Positions 1 to 10,800 of a stretch of 36,624 nucleotides of DNA are shown in pieces. Made by a program: the position numbers and the translations under genes. The number at the start of each line of letters is the position of its first letter. The stretch's first letter is position 1. The notes below the pieces were generated by a model. The model saw only the letters and a list, made by a program, of their open reading frames with translations, did no database searches and had not been told where the DNA came from. The DNA comes from an uncultured Lactobacillus sp. Lineage in GTDB: Bacteria > Bacillota > Bacilli > Lactobacillales > Lactobacillaceae. Location of the stretch: positions 1-36,624 of the forward strand of contig CAMCCW010000006.1 in assembly GCA_945873395.1 (NCBI GenBank), given 5' to 3'.

Positions 1-101
1 CTTTCCCTTTTTCAATTCAAGTTTCAGAATTTACACAAAATATTTTACGCTCTCTTAAAAAACGTAAATTACTTAAGAATCTTAAATCTTTTTGTTAATT
101 T

Positions 102-108
102 AGGAGAG
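102..108 (+). promoter_or_regulatory. Ribosome binding site of the adhesin gene
   Basis: AGGAGAG lies 6 bases before the ATG at 115 and fixes that start. The AT-rich stretch 1-101 is the visible 5' region. I find no convincing -35/-10 pair in it, so the promoter may lie further upstream or be weak. Confidence 0.8.
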
Positions 109-114
109 TTTATA

Positions 115-489
115 ATGGTTGGTAAAAACAATAGGTTTTTAAAAAATAGTCAAAATGGTCAAAAATATCAACGTTTCTCATTACGTAAGCTCAGTATTGG
201 GGTTGTGTCAGTAGCAATTGCTGCTGGCTTTTATTTTGACAATTTGACAAGTGTACAGGCGGACACGGTTGCTTCTGGGAATAGTCAGGCGGTCGTTGCT
301 AATCAAGATAGCCAAACTAATGTCAATAGCCAGTCCGTCGTACTTGGCTCGGCTGCCCAAACGGCTGAGCCTACGACACCGGAGCAGTCGTCAGCGCCAG
401 CTAGCACTGCTGCCACTAGTACTACATCATCACAAGAATCTACGGCTTTGCAGAAGAATGCCGCAGTGCCTGTAGCTGAGTCGAATTAG
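115..489 (+). CDS. YSIRK signal-peptide fragment of the adhesin (124 aa)
   Basis: This is the N-terminal fragment ahead of the amber codon. Residues about 22-42 match the YSIRK-type signal (FSLRKLSIGVVSVAIAAGF), followed by a likely signal peptidase site after VQA near residue 49. Such signals direct Gram-positive surface proteins to secretion at the septum. The remaining ~75 residues are Ser/Thr/Ala/Gln-rich, low complexity, with no domain. Alone it would give a small secreted peptide without an anchor, so an independent function is doubtful. It is best read as the first exon-like piece of the same gene as the downstream frame. The start is supported by AGGAGAG at 102-108. Confidence 0.85.
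   Translation: MVGKNNRFLKNSQNGQKYQRFSLRKLSIGVVSVAIAAGFYFDNLTSVQADTVASGNSQAVVANQDSQTNVNSQSVVLGSAAQTAEPTTPEQSSAPASTAATSTTSSQESTALQKNAAVPVAESN
250..267 (+). other. Predicted signal peptidase cleavage region
   Basis: The hydrophobic core of the YSIRK signal (about 190-246) is followed by the sequence coding SVQADT. Cleavage after VQA fits the usual A-X-A/V-X-A rule. The mature protein would then start with Asp-Thr and enter the Ser/Thr-rich linker. Confidence 0.6.
487..489 (+). other. In-frame amber stop inside the adhesin linker
   Basis: The codons read TCG AAT TAG AAT GAT AAC. Twenty sense codons follow before the next in-frame ATG at 550. The stop falls in a low-complexity linker that would tolerate any residue. 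A single base change would restore a sense codon (for example CAG, AAG, GAG, TTG, TCG, TAT). Confidence 0.95.
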
Positions 490-549
490 AATGATAACGA
501 GCAGGCAAAACAAGTATCTGATGATCAGGCGCAGTCTGTATCATTACAT

Positions 550-1890
550 ATGTATACATATGATAGTACAGCTAAAAAAGATAGTACATCTAGTAAAGCA
601 ACGATCAGTGATAATAAAAGTCAATTAGTTGGAATTACGGGATCGTTTGGGATAACCAAAGAACAGCTTGAAAATAACAAGCTTGATTCGATTACAATTG
701 GTACGATTACGCAGCAACGGGATCAAGATGGTTTACCAAATATTCCAGTGCTGATACGGACATCCCAGCATTCACTTACTATTCCAGGTACAAATGTTAA
801 AATTGGCGATATTACGATTACTCATGTTGGGGATAAGGATAGTACTAGTGATGTGATTTTGAAGCTAGTAAATATCAATCGCGATATTAAGATTAAAAAT
901 TACCCAGGCTTAACTTTTACGATCCCAATAGCTTTTGTTCTTAATCATGGTGTTGATGCCAGTGAGTATCCTGAAACGTCATGGAATAAGAATAATACTC
1001 AGAAGGTGAATTTTTTACTCAATGGGCAGGATGGAGAAAATCTCTACCAACTTACAATTAAGCGACCAATATTAACATCGAAGCCAAAAACAAGTGACTT
1101 CACAACCTATAATGATCTTGAAGATTACCTGAGTCAGAATCCCTTTATTTATCCACATCCTTCTAGTGATGAGGCGGTTTTTTCAGTACGTGGGGACTAT
1201 ATCAGTCCTGAAGAAATAAATGAATTCTTAAAGGATCCGCTTAAAGCGCAAGCAAATATTTCTGATGGAAATTATCAGTGGCATCTTACTATAAAAGAAG
1301 ACGCAACTGATAAAAATCCTAATCCAAAAGGTATTGCCAATATTCAAGTTAGTGGTGGTGCACCACTAGGGTTGATGTTTGATCTCAATAAAAATGTAAA
1401 GATAAAGAATACCGGTGTAGTTCCATTATGGGAAACTTTTTATCCAATTCAACTTGAGGACAACCTTGATTGGAATGAATTACAAATCCAAAGTTCAAAT
1501 TATGAAGGACTAGTTTGGTCTCGCCAGAAAGACAATTCGATTAGGCTTTGGTTTAACTGGCCCAAAAAACGGTTACGTGATGAATGGGTTAAAGCAATTG
1601 AAAGCAAATATTATGGATCTGATAGTGACTATAAAGAAGACGATTTTCCTAAAGACCCCGAGGCTAGAAAATATTGCGTAAGCCTCGCAAACTACTTTAA
1701 AAAAGCAATGTATACGACGACACTAGGAGTCGACGCTGATGAATTCGCCAAGAACAATGCAAATGCCTACTATCATTTTCTAGGAATGAATCCATTAATG
1801 TGGTATCAAGAAATCCATATTATTAGTAAAGATCCATCACTTCCTAATTCCATTACTGCCGATGGAGGTACCAGTAAGAAAACAGTTTCG
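550..1890 (+). other. Unrecognised N-terminal region of the adhesin
   Basis: About 445 residues lie before the first repeat-like sequence. The composition (many Ile, Thr, Asn, Asp, alternating hydrophobics) suggests beta structure such as an Ig-like ligand-binding head, but I recognise no family. There are several Trp residues and essentially one Cys (near 1675), unlike the repeats. Its DNA is clearly more AT-rich than the repeats: one sampled 60-base line (1381-1440) has 18 G+C. Confidence 0.6.
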
Positions 1891-4800
1891 ACAATACCTG
1901 GTACACATGATGTTAAAACTTCACTGACTAGGACGATTACTATTACTAATCCAGGTAATAAAACGCAGAAAAAGGTTGAGCAAACAGTTACCTTTACTTC
2001 AGAGAACAACAAAGATTGGAAAATACAAGGTGAATGGGAAGGGTATACGTTAGACAAAATTCCCAAATATACAATTGCAATTAACGGTAAAAGTATTGAT
2101 GATAATGATCTTAAGATCCCGAGAGAAACTTTTAAAAACGGTGAAGAAATTGATCTTGGTAAATTAATTGAAGCTGGAGATCAAATAATTAATGTTACTT
2201 ATATACCTAAGATGGATCCAATTACTAGTTCTGATCAATTGAAAAAGACCATTACCCGGACCATTACGATCAACACGCCAAACGCTAAGCCACGAGTAAT
2301 CAAAAAAGTAATAACATTTACTCGGACCGGTAGTACTAACGAAGTTACTGGCGAAAAGGTTTTCTCTAACTGGACTCCGGATGACGGTACTAAGACTGGT
2401 TTTGATGCCTTTAATATTCCATCAGTTTCTGGTTATAATTCCAAGATTTCAACTGGTACGGCTGATATGTTGAAGGCACAAACGCCAAGTCAGGATCAGA
2501 TTACGAACTTGCAAGATGAAAATGTTGTTATTGATTACTTGGCTAATGATCAATCCATGACGATTAATTACGTTGACAAGGATGGTAATCTGGTTGCCGG
2601 CGGACACTTTGTCGTCTCTGGCAAGACGGATCAAACTGTTGATACTAATGCTAAGATTCCTACTGGCTGGGTATTAACACCAGGCCAGACGGATGCTCCA
2701 AAGACGATTACCTTCACTGGTACGCCAACGGCTGACATTACAATCACCATTGAGCACGGTACTAAGCATATTCCTCACGATAATCCTGTCAAGCCAGGCG
2801 GTAAGACGCCGACTAACAAGGAAGTCCAGGGTGCTCATGATGAAGATCTGAATCGTGATGTAACGCGGACAATTAATGTTCACATGCCAAATGGCACTAT
2901 TCAAACTGAGCATCAAGTTGCTAATATCTTCCGTGATGCGACGGTCGATGAAGTAACCGGTGATGTAACTTACACTGACTGGTCAACTGATGCTAGTGAC
3001 TGGAAAGCTTACCAGGCTCCAATAGTTGATAGCTGGACCGCTGACAAGTCGGTTGAAGCTGCTACGGTTGATGAAAACACTAAGGACACTACGATTGACA
3101 TTCGCTACACGGCTAATGATCAGACAACTCATATTATCTATGTAGACAAGGATGGCAACACCGTTAAGGATTACACGGTATCTGGAAAGACTGATCAAAC
3201 TGTTGACGCTAACGCTGATGTGCCAACTGGTTGGGTATTGGTTAACGGTCAGACACCGGCTCCAAAGACGATTACTTTTGGTAGCACACCAACGCCAAAT
3301 ACAACGATTGTCATTGAACACGGTACCCGTCATATTGACCACAAGACACCTGACCAACTAGGCACCAAGACGCCAACTGGTAAGGATGTCAATGGTACGC
3401 AAGAATTTGATTTGAACCAGACGATTACTCGTACGGTAACCTTCCATGAACCAGGTCAAGCAGCACGGACAGTGACGCAAACCGCTAATATCTTCCGTGA
3501 CGCGACGGTTGACCAAGTAACTGGTGAGGTAACTTACACTAAGTGGTCAACGAATGACAAGAGTTGGACTGCCGTAGTTGTTCCATCTCATGTCGGTTAC
3601 ACGACTCATCAATCTGATGGCAACACTGTGATTCCAGCTGTTGAAGTTAAGGATGGTCAGAAGAACGAAACGATTGATGTAACTTACACAGCTAATGACC
3701 AGACTGGTAAGATCGTCTACGTTGATGTTGATAGCAAGAACACCGAAATTGGTCACACCGATCTGGTTGGTAAGACTGACGAAACTATTACGATTACGCC
3801 AGAAGCTCCAGCAGGGTTCGATATCGTTGCCGACCAAAACATTCCAAAGAGTGAAAAGGCCACAGCCAATGGTATTCCAACGGTAACGGTTAAGGTTAGC
3901 CACCACAAGATCACCGTCAAGCCCGGGGATGAACCAAAGCCAGGTGACAAGAAACCAGGTAATCCGGACAAGAAGCCGGGCGATGGGACACCAAAGACGG
4001 ACATCAGTTACGAAACTCTGCACCGTAATATGATTCGTACCGTCAATGTCACTGATCCACATACTGGTCTGAAGACGAATAGGGTTACAATTCACTATAA
4101 CCGTGTTGCAACGATTGACGACGTAACCGGTGATGTCACTTATGGTGCTTGGACGGTTGCTGATGGTTCAGATGCTGGCTTTGACAAGTTCAACATTCCA
4201 GCAGTTCCTGGCTACACTAGTGAAATTAAGTCTGGTACGGCTGATGAACTGGAAGCATTAATACCTACTCAGGACCAGATTACTAACTGGACTGACCAAA
4301 CAGTTGACATTGATTACACGGCTAACGACCAATCCATGACCATTGATTACGTGGACAAAGATGGCAATCCAGTTGATGGTGGTAGCTTTACTGTAACTGG
4401 TAAGACGGATCAAACCGTTGATACCGACGCCAAGATCCCAACTGGTTGGGTATTGAGCCATGGTCAAACTGATGCACCAAAGACGATCACCTTTGGTGGC
4501 ACACCAACAGCTAATATTAAGATTACGGTTGAACATGGTACCAAGCATGTTGATCACAAGAATCCAATCAAGCCTGGTGATAAGACACCGACTAACAAGG
4601 AAATCAAGGGTGCTCATGATGAAGACCTAAATCGGACGGTAACGCGGACGATTAACGTTCATATGCCAAACGGCAAGGTTAACACGATTACCCAAACGGC
4701 TAGGATTTATCGTGATGCTACGATTGATGAAGTAACCGGCGATATAACTTATGGTGACTGGTCAACGGATGCTACTAACTGGACTGCTTGTACTGCTCCA

Positions 4801-7800
4801 GTAGTTGCTGGCTACACTCCTGATAAGTCTGTTGAAGCTGTAACGGTTGATAAAAATGCCAAGGATGTAACGACTGACATTAACTACATGGCTAATGATC
4901 AAACCATGAACATTAACTATGTTGATGACAATAACAAGGTAGTTGATGGTGGTCACTTCGTCGTATCTGGTAAGACGGATCAAACCGTTAATACCAATGC
5001 GAAAATTCCAGCTGGCTGGGTACTTAAGGAAGGTGCAACGGATGCTCCGGCAACCATTACCTTCAAGGGCGCTTATATCACTGATATCACGGTTCACGTT
5101 ATCCATGGTACGCGTCACGTTGACCACAATACTCCAGATCAGCCAGGCACCAAGACGCCAACTGGCAAGGATGTCAAGGGTACGCAAGAATCAGATCTGA
5201 ACCAGACGATTACTCGTACGGTTACGCTTCACGAACCAGGCAAGGCTGCTCAGACTATTACGCAAACCGCTAAGATTTTCCGTGATGCCACGGTCGATGA
5301 AGTAATCGGTGAAATTACCTATGGTGACTGGAGTACAGATACTGCTGGCTGGACTGAAGTAACGGTTCCAGAACATGCTGGTTACACGGTTCATCAATCT
5401 GACGGCAAGACTGGTATTCCGGTGGTTGAAGTTAAGGATGGCCAAAAGAATGTCAATATTGATGTAACTTACACAGCTAACCAACAGACCGGTAAGATTG
5501 TTTATGTTGATGCTGACAACAACAATGTCGAGGTTGGCCACACTGATCTTGCTGGTAAGACTGACGAAGATGTAACGATTACGCCAAAGGCTCCAGCGGG
5601 CTTTGATATTGTGCCAGGTCAAACCATTCCAGCTACTGAAAAGGCCACTGCCGACGGAATTCCAACGGTAACGGTTAAGGTTAACCACCACAAGATCACC
5701 GTCAAACCAGGGGATGAACCAAAGCCGGGCGACAAGAAGCCAGGCAACCCGAACAAGAAGCCGGGCGATGGCACGCCAAACAAGACCATCAGTCATGAAG
5801 ATCTGAACAAGACTATCACGCGGAGCTTCACTGTCGTTCAACCAGATGGTACTTCTACTACTAAGAAGCAAAACTTAAGCTTCCAGCGGATTGCTACCAT
5901 TGATGACGTTACCGGTGATGTAACTTACAGCGACTGGGGAACTGACGGTGCTGCCTTTATTGCGGAAACTGTTCCAGTCTTCGGTGGTTACACTAGCCAC
6001 GTTACTAGTGGTAACTACGGTGCTTACACGCCAACGCAAGGCCAGATTAACAACTGGACTGATCCAAACATCACCGTTACCTACACGGCTAATGATCAAA
6101 CTGGTGAAATCACTTACGTTGACCGTCGAGGCAACACGATCGGTACTACCCCACTTTCCGGTAAGACCGGTGAGCAAGTGGCTATCAAGCCCGTTGCCCC
6201 AGCAGGTTGGAAGATCGTTGATGGTCAATCAATTCTAGAAACGGTTACTGCTACGGCTAACGGCATTGCCGGACCATCAGTACTAGTAGAACACAACACG
6301 ATTACGGTTAACCCTGGCGACAAGAAGCCAGGCAACCCGAACAAGAAGCCGGGCGATGGTACTCCAAACAAGGACATCTCTTACGAAGACTTGCACAAGA
6401 GTACGACGCGGACCATTACAATTCATGATCCACACAATGGTGACTCCGTTGACAAGGAAACGATCAACTTCAACCGGATCGCAACCATTGATGATGTTAA
6501 CGGTGATGTAACTTACGGCGACTGGACCGTTGCTCCAGATTCTGCTCAGGATCGTTTCAACAACGTTACCTACCCAGTTGTTCCGGGTTACAGCATGACT
6601 GCTACCCCTGGTGATTACTCCGCAAAGATCTTAAGCCAAGACGACATCAACAACTGGACTGATCCAATGATTGAAGTTTCCTACGCTGCTCAAGATCAAT
6701 CTGGTAAGATCTCTTACGTTGGCCCCGATGGTCAAGAAGTTGCTCACACGACCTTGACTGGTAAGACCGACAGCGACGTTGATGTTAAGAATAAGGTCAA
6801 CATTCCAACCAATTGGAAGATCGTTCCTGGTCAAACCATTCCAGACACGATCAAGGCTGGCGCTAATGTTACGATTAACATCGAACATGATTCCATTACG
6901 GTCACTCCAGATAATCCAAAGACGCCTAGCGACAAGCTGCCAGACGGCACGGATTATCCAAAGGGCGTTGATCAAAATGATCTGAACAAGACCATTACCC
7001 GGACGATTAACATTATTAAGCCAGGTGAAATTACCGCTACTACTAAGCAGCAAACTAAGTTCCACCGCAGCGCTACGATCGACTTGGTAAATCACAAGAT
7101 TACCTACACCGATTGGGCTCAAAATGGTAGTTGGACTGCCGTAGATGTTCCAGCGGTTGATGGTTACACGCCTTCTGTTTCCAGCATTGACGAAGTTGCC
7201 GTAACTCCTGACACGCAAGACACCACAGTTAATGTCACCTACACAGCTAATGATCAAAACCAAGTTGTTAACTACGTTGACGACTCTGGTAAGGTTATCA
7301 ACAGTGAAACCATCCCTGGTAAGACTGGTGACAACGTTAAGATCAACGTCAAGGTTCCTGACCACTACGTATTAGTACCTGGTCAAAGCATTCCAACTGA
7401 TGTCACGCTGAAGTCTAACAACCCAGCCATCAACATCAAGGTAACGCCAAAGCTTGATCCGATCACTAATCCAGCCTTGCTCAGCAAGACCATTACGCGG
7501 ACGATTACGATCAACAAGCCTAAGAGTGCCCCTCAAGTAATCACACAAGAGGCTAAATTCACTCGGACTGGTAATACCAATGAGGTCACTGGCGAACAAA
7601 CCTTCTCCGACTGGACCCTGGCATCTAATGACTGGACTGAAGTTGACGCTCCAGTAGTTCCTGGTTACACGCCATCTCAATCTAAGGTTGAAGCGGTTAA
7701 CGTCACACCTGACATGACTGATACCACCGCTACGATCAACTATTTGACCAATGCCCAAACTGGTAAGATCTCTTATGTTGACGGCGATGGCAACGAAGTA

Positions 7801-10800
7801 TCACACACTGACTTAGCTGGTCACACTGGTGATACCATCAACATCAACCCACAAGCTCCTACTGGTTGGAAGATTATGGAAGGCCAGAACATTCCAAAGA
7901 CGGTTGTCGCAGGCCCTGACGGTATCCCAACCGTTACGGTTAAGGTTGAACACGACACGATCACGGTAACGCCTGACCAACCAAAGGATCCTAGCGATAA
8001 GATGCCAGACGGTAAGAACTACCCAAGTGGTGTAACTAAGAATGATCTGAACAAGACCATTTCACGGAAGATCACCATTAATGTTCCTAACAAGCCGGCT
8101 CAAGTAATCAACCAAAAGGCTGACTTCACGCGGACCGCTACAATTAACCTGGTTAACCACGATGTTACTTACAGTGACTGGACCATGACTGACAACACGT
8201 TAAACGGCGTTGATGTTCCAGTTGTTCCGGGCTACACGGCTAGTCAATCCACGATTGATGGCATCACTAACCCAACTGTTAACACCAAGCTGTCTGACAT
8301 CACCGTTAACTACACGGCTAACGAACAAGGTCAAGTTGTTAACTACGTTGATCCATCTGGTAAGACGGTTAAGTCTGACACGGTTCCTGGTCACACTGGT
8401 GAAACGGTTGACATCACGGTTAACGTTCCTGACCACTACACCCTTGTACCTGGTCAAACGATTCCAAGTCACGTTACCCTGACGGACAACAACAACCCGA
8501 TCACGGTTCAAGTAACGCCGAAGATTGATAACATTACTGATCCTGCTAAATTGAACAAGACCATCAGCCGGACGATCACGATTAACATTCCTGGTCAAAA
8601 GCCACAAATTATCAACCAAAGCGCAAGCTTCACCCGGACTGGTACCCATAACGAAGTCACTGGCGAAGACAACTTCTCCAACTGGACTTTGAAGAATAAC
8701 GGCTTAACTGCCGTTACGGCTCCAGAAGTTGACGGCTACACTGCCAAACCAGCTAGCGTAGAAGCAGTTAACAGCCCAACAGTTGACACCAAGCTCCAAA
8801 ACGTCACTATTAACTACACGGCTAACGAACAAGGCCAAGTTATCAACTACGTTGACGACAACGGCAAGACCGTTAAAACCGACACGGTTAATGGTAAGAC
8901 TGGCGACAACGTCAAGATCACGATTAACGTTCCTGACCACTACGTTCTGGTTCCTGGTCAAAGCATTCCAACGGATGTTACCCTGACCACCAAGAACACG
9001 CCGATTACCGTTAAGGTAACGCCAAAACTTGATGACGTCACTGATCCAGCCCAGTTAAACAAGACGATTACCCGGAAGATTACGGTTAACGTACCGGGCA
9101 AGGCTCCACAAGTCATCAACCAAACCGCAACCTTCACGCGGACTGGTAAGACTAATGAAGTTACCGGCGAAACGACTTACACTGACTGGAAGCTGAACAA
9201 CAACGGCTTAACTGACTTCAAGCCAGAAGAAGTTGCTGGTTACACGCCAACCATCAAAGATGTTCCAGCTGTTGAAAATCCAACTGCCGATCAAAAGTTT
9301 GATGACATCAACATTACCTACACGGCTAATGATCAAACCCAGGTTATCAACTACGTTGACCCATCTGGCAAGGTTGTTAAGACCGACACGGTACCTGGCA
9401 AGACCGGCGACAAGGTTGACATCAATGTTCAAGTTCCTGACAACTACGTAATTGTTCCTGGTCAAGAAATTCCTACCAACGTAACGTTGAAGGATAAGAA
9501 CACGCCAATCAATGTTCAAGTAACGCCAAAGATGGATCCAGTAACTGACCCAGCTCAGCTCAACAAGACCATCAGCCGGACGATCACGATTAACGTACCT
9601 GGTCAAAAGCCACAAGTGATTAATCAAAGCGCAAGCTTCACCCGGACTGGTGAAACTAACGAAGTCACTGGCAAAACCACGTACACTGACTGGAAGCTTA
9701 ACAACAATGGTTGGACCAAGGTTGATGTACCAGCAGTACCTGGCTACCAGCCAAATGTCTCCGAAGTGCCTGCTGTTGATGTAACCCCAGATACCAAGAG
9801 CCAAACTGTCAACATCACTTACACGGCTAACGAAAACAGCCAAGTTATCAACTACGTTGACGACAATGGCAAGACCGTTAAGACTGATACCGTTTCTGGT
9901 AAGACTGGTGAAACCGTTAAGATTACGCCAAATGTTCCTGACCACTACATCTTAGTACCTGGTCAAACAATTCCTGGCCAAGTAACCTTTACCGGTGACC
10001 AAACTCAGCCAATTACCGTTAAGGTAACTCCTAAGATCGATGACGTAACTGATCCTGCTCAATTGAACAAGAAGGTTACCCGGAAGATCACAGTTATCGC
10101 TCCTAACGGCATGGCTCCTAAGACGATCATCCAAGTTGCCACCTTTGCACGGACTGGTAAGATCAATGAAGTTACTGGCGAAACTACTTACACTGACTGG
10201 AAGATGACCAGCACTGGATTCCCAGAATTCACTCCAGACAACATCCCTGGTTACACGCCAAGCATCAAGGTAGTTCCTGCTGTTGGTCACATCACTGCCG
10301 ACCAACACTTCGACGACATTACCATCACTTACACGGCTAACGAGAACAGCCAAGTTATCAACTATGTTGATGACAACGGCAAGACCGTTAAGACTGACAC
10401 CGTAACTGGTAAGACTGGTGAAACTGTCAAGATTACGCCAAATGTTCCTGATCACTACGTCTTAGTACCTGGTCAAAAGATCCCATCTGACGTCACGATC
10501 ACTGGCAACAACCCAGCAATCACCATCAAGGTAACGCCAAAGATGGACCCAGTAACAGATCCTAGTCAATTAACTAAGACCATTACCCGGAAGGTTACGA
10601 TCACCACGCCAGACGGCAAGACCACTACTAAGACGCAAACCGCTACCTTTACTCGGACCGGTGAGACCAACGAAGTAACCGGTGAAACCACCTTTACTGA
10701 CTGGACTCTTAAGGACAACGGTTGGACTAAGGTTGACGTTCCTGACGTACCTGGTTACAAGCCAAACGTTTCCGAAGTACCTGCTGTTAATGTCACTCCA

